Assembly: GCA_965364735.1 (NCBI GenBank)
Contig: CBDTYW010000120.1
Location: 1-10,828, forward strand
DNA from: CBDTYW01 sp965364735
Lineage (GTDB): Bacteria; Actinomycetota; Nitriliruptoria; Nitriliruptorales; Nitriliruptoraceae
Direction of reading: 5' to 3'
DNA: 10,828 bases
Below are positions 6,690 through 10,828 of the stretch, in pieces (position 1 is the stretch's first letter; each line of letters begins with the position of its first letter). The notes beneath the pieces were generated by a model, which was not told the origin of the DNA, did no database searches, and saw nothing but the letters and a program-made list of their open reading frames with translations. The position numbers were made by a program, and so were the translations under genes.

Positions 6690-8690
6690 ATGACCTCCAG
6701 ATCGTCCTCCTCGCCCGCCGAGCGCGACCGCCCCTGGCTCATGCGCACGTACTCCGGCCACTCGTCGGCGAAGGCGTCGAACGAGCTCTACCGGACCAAC
6801 CTCGGCAAGGGGCAGACCGGGCTGAGCGTCGCCTTCGACCTGCCGACGCAGACCGGCTACGACTCCGACCACGTCCTCGCGCACGGCGAGGTCGGCAAGG
6901 TCGGCGTGCCCGTCACGTCCATCGACGACATGCGCGTGCTGTTCGACCAGATCCCGCTCGACCAGATGAACACGTCGATGACGATCAACGCCACGGCCAT
7001 GTGGCTGTTCGCCCTCTACGTGGCGGTCGCCGAGGAGCAGGGCGCCGACGTCGCGAAGCTCGCCGGCACGACGCAGAACGACATCATCAAGGAGTACCTG
7101 TCGCGCGGGACCTACGCGTTCCCGCCGGGACCGTCGATGCGGCTCACCACCGACATGATCGCGTGGACCTACCGCAACACGCCGAAGTTCAACCCCTTGA
7201 ACATCTGCAGCTACCACCTGCAGGAGGCCGGCGCGACGCCGGTGCAGGAGCTCGCGTTCGCGCTCGCCAACGCGATCGCGGTGCTGGACGCCGTCAAGGC
7301 TGGCGGGCAGGTCCCCGACGAGGACTTCCCGCAGGTCGTCGGACGGATCTCGTTCTTCGTCAACGCGGGCATCCGGTTCGTCGAGGAGGTCGCGAAGATG
7401 CGTGCCTTCGTCGAGCTGTGGGACCGCATCACCAAGGAGCGCTACGGCGTCGAGAACCCGAAGTTCCGTCGGTTCCGCTACGGCGTGCAGGTCAACTCCC
7501 TCGGACTGACCGAGCCCCAGCCCGAGAACAACATCGCCCGCATCCTCATCGAGATGCTCGGCGTCACGTTGTCGAAGGACGCCCGCGCCCGCGCGGTGCA
7601 GCTGCCGGCATGGAACGAGGCGCTGGGCCTCCCCCGCCCGTGGGACCAGCAGCTGTCGCTGCGGATGCAGCAGGTGCTCGCGTTCGAGACGGACCTGCTC
7701 GAGTACGGCGACCTGTTCGAGGGGTCCGTGGTCATGGAGGCCAAGGTGCAGTCGCTGATCGACGGCGCCACGGCCGAGCTCGATGCGATCCTCGCCATGG
7801 GTGGAGCCGTCGAGGCGGTCGGCCACATGAAGGGCGAGCTCGTCGCCTCGAACGCCGCCCGCCTGCGACGAATCGAGGGTGGGGAGCAGCTCGTCATCGG
7901 CGTCAACGCCTACACCGAGGCAGCCCCGTCTCCGCTCATGGACGAGGACGACGGCGGCATCATGAAGGTCGAGGCAGGCGTCGAGGCCGCACAGATCGCC
8001 CTGCTCGAGGCACACCGGGGAGCACGCGACGAGGCCACCGCGCAGGCCGCGCTCGACGAGCTGCGCACGTCCGCCGAAACCGACACCAACCTCGTCGACG
8101 TCTCCATCCGCTGCGCGAAGGCGGGCGTCACGACCGGCGAGTGGACGCAGGTCCTGCGGTCGATCTTCGGCGAGTACCGCGGACCGACCGGCGTCTCCGA
8201 GCGGGCGCTCTCGACCGGCGGAGACCTCGGCGAGAAGCTCACCGCAGGACGTGCCCGGGTCGCCACGGTCGAGCAGGCGATCGGACGCAAGATCCGCATC
8301 CTCGTCGGCAAGCCCGGCCTCGACGGCCACTCCAACGGCGCCGAGCAGGTCGCGATCCGCGCCCGTGACCTCGGCATGGAGGTCATCTACGAAGGCATCC
8401 GGCTCACACCCGAGCAGATCGTCCGCGCTGCGATCGACGAGGACGTGCACCTGGTCGGCCTGTCGATCCTGTCCGGCTCGCACATGGAGCTGGTGCCGGA
8501 CGTGGTCGCCCGCCTGCGCGAGGCCGGCGCGGACATCCCCGTCGTCGCTGGCGGCATCATCCCGCCCGACGACGAGCAGACGCTGCGCGGTGCGGGCGTC
8601 GCCGCGGTGTTCACGCCGAAGGACTTCGAGCTGACCGACGTGCTCGCGTCGGTCGCGGAGCTGCTTTCCCCGGTGCCCGTCAGGGCCTGA
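6690..8690 (+). CDS. ecm: Ethylmalonyl-CoA mutase (MeaA type), B12-dependent
   Basis: Adenosylcobalamin-dependent carbon-skeleton mutase converting (2R)-ethylmalonyl-CoA to methylsuccinyl-CoA in the ethylmalonyl-CoA pathway of acetyl-CoA assimilation; cytoplasmic. The 666-residue single chain has the family's usual length and both domains: a TIM-barrel mutase domain (about 14-500) beginning RPWLMRTYSGHSSAKASNEL and containing GQTGLSVAFDLPTQTGYDSDH, NTSMTINATA, GTTQNDIIKEYLSRGTY and NICSYHLQEAGATPVQE, and a C-terminal B12-binding domain (about 533-660) with D545-G-H547-x-x-G, S592-I-L594 and G621-G622. The PTQTGYDSDH and VNSLGLTEPQPENN segments resemble Ecm/MeaA rather than methylmalonyl-CoA mutase, which has ATHRGYDSD; isobutyryl-CoA mutase is split and also less like it. 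Substrate choice is therefore inferred from similarity. Neither crotonyl-CoA carboxylase/reductase nor a MeaB-type chaperone gene is adjacent. Confidence 0.93.
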   Translation: MTSRSSSSPAERDRPWLMRTYSGHSSAKASNELYRTNLGKGQTGLSVAFDLPTQTGYDSDHVLAHGEVGKVGVPVTSIDDMRVLFDQIPLDQMNTSMTINATAMWLFALYVAVAEEQGADVAKLAGTTQNDIIKEYLSRGTYAFPPGPSMRLTTDMIAWTYRNTPKFNPLNICSYHLQEAGATPVQELAFALANAIAVLDAVKAGGQVPDEDFPQVVGRISFFVNAGIRFVEEVAKMRAFVELWDRITKERYGVENPKFRRFRYGVQVNSLGLTEPQPENNIARILIEMLGVTLSKDARARAVQLPAWNEALGLPRPWDQQLSLRMQQVLAFETDLLEYGDLFEGSVVMEAKVQSLIDGATAELDAILAMGGAVEAVGHMKGELVASNAARLRRIEGGEQLVIGVNAYTEAAPSPLMDEDDGGIMKVEAGVEAAQIALLEAHRGARDEATAQAALDELRTSAETDTNLVDVSIRCAKAGVTTGEWTQVLRSIFGEYRGPTGVSERALSTGGDLGEKLTAGRARVATVEQAIGRKIRILVGKPGLDGHSNGAEQVAIRARDLGMEVIYEGIRLTPEQIVRAAIDEDVHLVGLSILSGSHMELVPDVVARLREAGADIPVVAGGIIPPDDEQTLRGAGVAAVFTPKDFELTDVLASVAELLSPVPVRA

Positions 8691-8777
8691 GGGCGCGTCG
8701 ACGCGTGCCGCGATCGGGTGGCTCGCTGAGCGCGACCCCTCCGAGAAGATCGTCGAGGCCCGTGACCGCTGAGGGGA

Positions 8778-8810
8778 AGCCTCCGATCGGCGGCAGAGCG
8801 TTCGGAGGTT
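8778..8810. terminator. Stem-loop between convergent ecm and hydrolase genes
   Basis: AGCCTCCGA (8778-8786) pairs with TCGGAGGTT (8802-8810), nine pairs including one G-U, and two further C-G pairs can form inside after a mismatch. It begins about five bases past the hydrolase stop codon (minus strand) and 87 bases past the ecm stop, so it may end transcription from both sides. There is no strong T-tract on either strand. Confidence 0.45.
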
Positions 8811-8815
8811 GATCC

Positions 8816-10333
8816 TCAGCCCGGGGTTCCGCTGCGCTGGAAGGTGATCCGCTGCGTGTCCGGCGGATCCCAGACGGCAACGTCGACGTCGGGGAGCCCC
8901 ACCGTCGCGGCGAGGAACGCGGCGATCTGCGCGTCGATCGCCCCGAGCATCCGCAGCCCCTCCGACCGGTTCGCTCCACCGAGCAACGCACCCGAGAGCG
9001 GTGAGAACTGGCTCACGTCGGTGAAGTCGCCGTGGTGGCCGCGCGCGACCGTCCCGCGGACGAACTCCGCCGACGCCGCGTCGAGCCACCGGTCGATCCG
9101 CACGTCGTTGGGTCGGCCGTCCGCCCACTCCGCGCTGTTGAGCACGAGCGTCGGGACCGAGGGACCCGACGCGACCAGGTCGTCGGGCACCGGAACGATC
9201 CACGGATCGAGGAGCGCCATCGCCGCGCACCGCGTGGACGTCGCGCAGAAGGTGATCGCGCCACCGCCGCCGGTCGAGTGACCGAGGACCGCGAGCCGGT
9301 CGAGCGCGAGCCGGCCCGACCACGGCGTTCCCTCGATCTCCGCGACCTCGTCGAGGACCTCGGCGAGGTCGGCGGCGAAGACGGCCTCGAGCTGGGCTCC
9401 GGCCTCGTCACGCGTGTCCCCCTCCGGCAGCGCTGCCGGCACCAGCGGGATCACCTCGGCGTCGGGGAACTCGGCGGCTCGGGAGCCTGACGTGTGGTCC
9501 ACCGCGACGACGACGACGCCGCGCGCGGCCAGGGCCTGCGCCTGCGCGAGCTGCGCCTGACGCCAGCCCGTCCAGCCGTGTGACATCAGCACGACCGTCA
9601 GGTCGCCGTCGATGGTCGCGAGATCAGCGCCGAGCGTGGCCAGCGTGTCGGTCCGGCCGAAGTGGGCGAGCAGGAACGGCGGCAGCCCCTCGTCGATGGC
9701 CGCAGCGGAGAAGGCGCGCGAGGATCGCGTCCAGGCGACGGGTTCCCCGATGTCGGCCGCTGGGTACCAGACCTGGAACGCGATCCGACGTGGGGTGCCG
9801 GCCGCCTCGCCGTACGGCTCGAGGAGGTCGTCGTGGACGAGCTCGTGGACGGTCGTGCCGATGGGGCGCGTCCCCGGCTCGCTCTCCGCCGGGGTTCCTC
9901 CGAGCCGGATCTCGGTGGCGGCCGCAGCAGCGAGATCAACCGGCGTCGGCAGGAACCGCACCGGGAAGAGCGCCACGAGCAGCAGCGAGAACACCCCGGC
10001 GAGCAGCAGGAAGCCGCTGCCGAAGCCCTCGAGGATCAACGGTCGTCGTTCGCGGCGAGCAGCGCGAAGGTCCGTCGCCGCTGCGAGGATCCCGACGACG
10101 GCCACCGGCAGGACCGGCCAGGCGGTGGCGCCGCCGACGAGCACCGACACGATCACCGCGATCCAGACCGTGATCGCGGCGAGCTGCATCACCACGACTG
10201 CCGCGTGGAACTTCGGGCGTTCACGCAACGAGGCGAGCCCGAACAGCAGGAAGGCTGCGGCAGCGGCGGCGAGCTGGGCGTCGATCGGGAGCTCCTTGAC
10301 GAGGTGACCGTCGAGCGCAGTCGGGTCCAGCAT
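8816..10333 (-). CDS. Membrane-anchored alpha/beta hydrolase, PAF-acetylhydrolase-like
   Basis: Predicted serine lipase/esterase, 505 residues. The N-terminal 125 residues hold about four hydrophobic segments (roughly 19-36, 43-67, 71-87 and 103-124); the catalytic alpha/beta hydrolase part runs from about 160 to 480. Likely triad: S353 in GHSTGG, D376 in LLDPWIVPV and H433 or H434 in RGHHGDFTD; MSHGWTGWR (250-258) would shape the oxyanion hole. The Ser-Asp spacing of 23 and Asp-His spacing of about 57 match the plasma-type PAF acetylhydrolase family (23 and 55), and the LDPW and H-x-x-F-T-D contexts fit it too. The substrate is unknown; short-chain or oxidised phospholipids would fit the family. 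ATG start at 10333; an in-frame GTG at 10357 with GGAGG eleven bases upstream is a real alternative adding eight residues. It is divergent from a GntR regulator and probably controlled by it. Confidence 0.88.
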   Translation of the reverse strand: MLDPTALDGHLVKELPIDAQLAAAAAAFLLFGLASLRERPKFHAAVVVMQLAAITVWIAVIVSVLVGGATAWPVLPVAVVGILAAATDLRAARRERRPLILEGFGSGFLLLAGVFSLLLVALFPVRFLPTPVDLAAAAATEIRLGGTPAESEPGTRPIGTTVHELVHDDLLEPYGEAAGTPRRIAFQVWYPAADIGEPVAWTRSSRAFSAAAIDEGLPPFLLAHFGRTDTLATLGADLATIDGDLTVVLMSHGWTGWRQAQLAQAQALAARGVVVVAVDHTSGSRAAEFPDAEVIPLVPAALPEGDTRDEAGAQLEAVFAADLAEVLDEVAEIEGTPWSGRLALDRLAVLGHSTGGGGAITFCATSTRCAAMALLDPWIVPVPDDLVASGPSVPTLVLNSAEWADGRPNDVRIDRWLDAASAEFVRGTVARGHHGDFTDVSQFSPLSGALLGGANRSEGLRMLGAIDAQIAAFLAATVGLPDVDVAVWDPPDTQRITFQRSGTPG

Positions 10334-10410
10334 GCCCGACCACGCTGGACCGCACACCCGCCATCCGGCCTCCCGCCCCCCCACCACGACCACCGGGCCC
10401 CGCTCAGAAG

Positions 10411-10435
10411 ACTGGTCATACCAGTTGACCAGTTG
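10411..10435. promoter_or_regulatory. FadR/GntR-type operator with extra half-site
   Basis: ACTGGT-CAT-ACCAGT (10411-10425) is a perfect 15-bp inverted repeat. Its core fits the FadR-subfamily consensus T-N-G-T-N3-A-C-N-A and has the same CTGGT-N3-ACCAG arms as known E. coli FadR sites. The right arm is duplicated: ACCAGTTG occurs twice head to tail (10420-10427 and 10428-10435), giving a third half-site. The site lies between the hydrolase and GntR genes and covers the -35 of the GntR promoter. Confidence 0.72.
10415..10420 (-). promoter_or_regulatory. Candidate extended -10 for the hydrolase gene
   Basis: On the minus strand TGG-TATGAC resembles an extended -10 (TGN before a 4/6 match to TATAAT) and sits inside the palindrome. 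Transcription would start near 10407, about 50-75 bases before the hydrolase start codon. No convincing -35 is seen. If real, the bound regulator would block it directly. Confidence 0.28.
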
Positions 10436-10453
10436 TGGAACCGGGCGTAGGTT
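10425..10453 (+). promoter_or_regulatory. Promoter of the GntR regulator gene
   Basis: TTGACC (10425-10430, 5/6 to consensus), a 17-base spacer, and TAGGTT (10448-10453, TANNNT) make the best vegetative promoter in the window. It predicts a start near 10460 and a leader of about 20 bases before the ATG at 10479. The -35 overlaps the palindrome and its repeated half-site, so the site should be autorepressed. Confidence 0.6.
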
Positions 10454-10478
10454 CCTCACCTCCCGACCGGATCCGCGC

Positions 10479-10828
10479 ATGGACCTGACGCCTGTTGCAC
10501 GACGCTCGCTGCCCGATGAGGTCTTCGCGCAGCTCGTCGACCAGATCGTGGAGGGCTCCCTGGCGCCCGGCGACGCGCTCCCGTCCGAGCGCCGGCTCGC
10601 TGAGGTGCTGGACGTGTCTCGCCCCGCTGTCCGCGAGGCGCTGCAGCGGCTGTCCGGCTCCGGGCTCGTCGCGACGCGCCACGGCGGCGCGACGACGGTC
10701 CAGGACTTCCGGCGCACGGGCGGCCTCGACCTGCTGCCCCGGCTGATGATGCGCGTCGACGGGATCGACCTGGCCGTCGCGCGCGACGTGTTCGAGGCCC
10801 GAGCAGCGGTGGGGCCAGCGGCCGCCGC
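10479..10828 (+). CDS. GntR-family regulator, FadR subfamily, cut by right edge
   Basis: DNA-binding transcription regulator; 116 codons visible out of the 220-250 usual for the family. The N-terminal winged helix-turn-helix is complete: SLPDEVFAQLVDQIVEGSLAPGDALPSERRLAEVLDVSRPAVREALQRL (about 10-58), then the wing SGLVATRHGGATTV. It is followed by the start of an all-helical effector domain of the FCD type (LDLLPRLMMRVDGIDLAVARDVFEARAAV), which in this subfamily binds a small acid, often with a metal ion. Substrate cannot be told from the visible part. ATG start at 10479 with a poor Shine-Dalgarno (GGA about nine bases upstream). The gene is divergent from the membrane hydrolase and shares with it an operator that fits its own subfamily, so it most likely controls both itself and the hydrolase. 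Confidence 0.93.
   Translation, partial: MDLTPVARRSLPDEVFAQLVDQIVEGSLAPGDALPSERRLAEVLDVSRPAVREALQRLSGSGLVATRHGGATTVQDFRRTGGLDLLPRLMMRVDGIDLAVARDVFEARAAVGPAAA

Noticed and set aside
5360..8368. Open frame of 1002 codons on the plus strand across M23, spacer and the first part of ecm
   Set aside because: It runs antisense to the M23 gene and in another frame through ecm, with biased composition and no domain; a GC artefact.
8694..8705. Palindrome CGCGTCGACGCG after ecm
   Set aside because: It has no loop, and GC-only palindromes of this size arise easily here; the hairpin at 8778-8810 is a better terminator.
6558..9323. Open frame of 921 codons on the minus strand antisense to ecm
   Set aside because: It covers most of ecm, whose protein is strongly family-like. 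The antisense product is rich in Arg/Asp/Val with no recognisable domain; long antisense frames are expected at this GC content.

Overview
The window is GC-rich DNA (strong G/C bias at third codon positions, GTG and TTG starts, almost no AT-rich tracts) and looks like a chromosomal segment of an actinobacterium. A secreted amidase with cell-wall-binding type 2 repeats, an Acidimicrobiia/Nitriliruptoria-like M23 protein and a stand-alone ethylmalonyl-CoA mutase suggest a deep-branching class of that phylum; this placement is inference from protein style, not phylogeny. I see no tRNA, rRNA, CRISPR array, insertion sequence, prophage or integrase.

Left two thirds (1-6391): five genes all on the minus strand, read from right to left. 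They are a secreted coiled-coil M23 metallopeptidase (5375-6391), a small NYN/LabA-type nuclease-fold protein (4710-5288), a large secreted PGRP-type amidase with an Ig-like module, three cell-wall-binding repeats and a DEPT repeat tail (1730-4540), a RimJ/RimL-type GNAT acetyltransferase whose likely TTG start overlaps the end of the amidase gene (1210-1740), and arginine deiminase, cut by the left edge (1-1122). Hairpins lie after the M23, NYN and GNAT genes, so this is probably several short transcripts rather than one operon. The surest coupling is amidase-GNAT.

Right third (6392-10828): after a 298-base divergent spacer comes a complete ethylmalonyl-CoA mutase gene on the plus strand (6690-8690), ending convergently against a membrane-anchored alpha/beta hydrolase with a PAF-acetylhydrolase-like triad (8816-10333, minus), with a hairpin between them. 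The hydrolase is divergent from a FadR-subfamily GntR regulator cut by the right edge (10479 onward). Their shared spacer holds a perfect 15-bp palindrome plus a repeated half-site overlapping the -35 of a good promoter, which suggests autoregulation and control of the hydrolase.

Two themes emerge: cell-wall remodelling (two secreted peptidoglycan hydrolases flanking an RNase-fold gene) and acyl/lipid metabolism (C4-C5 CoA mutase, lipase-like hydrolase, FadR-type regulator). I found no convincing wholly new system. The most testable novelties are the regulator/hydrolase operator, the DEPT tandem repeat, and the M23-NYN-amidase gene order.
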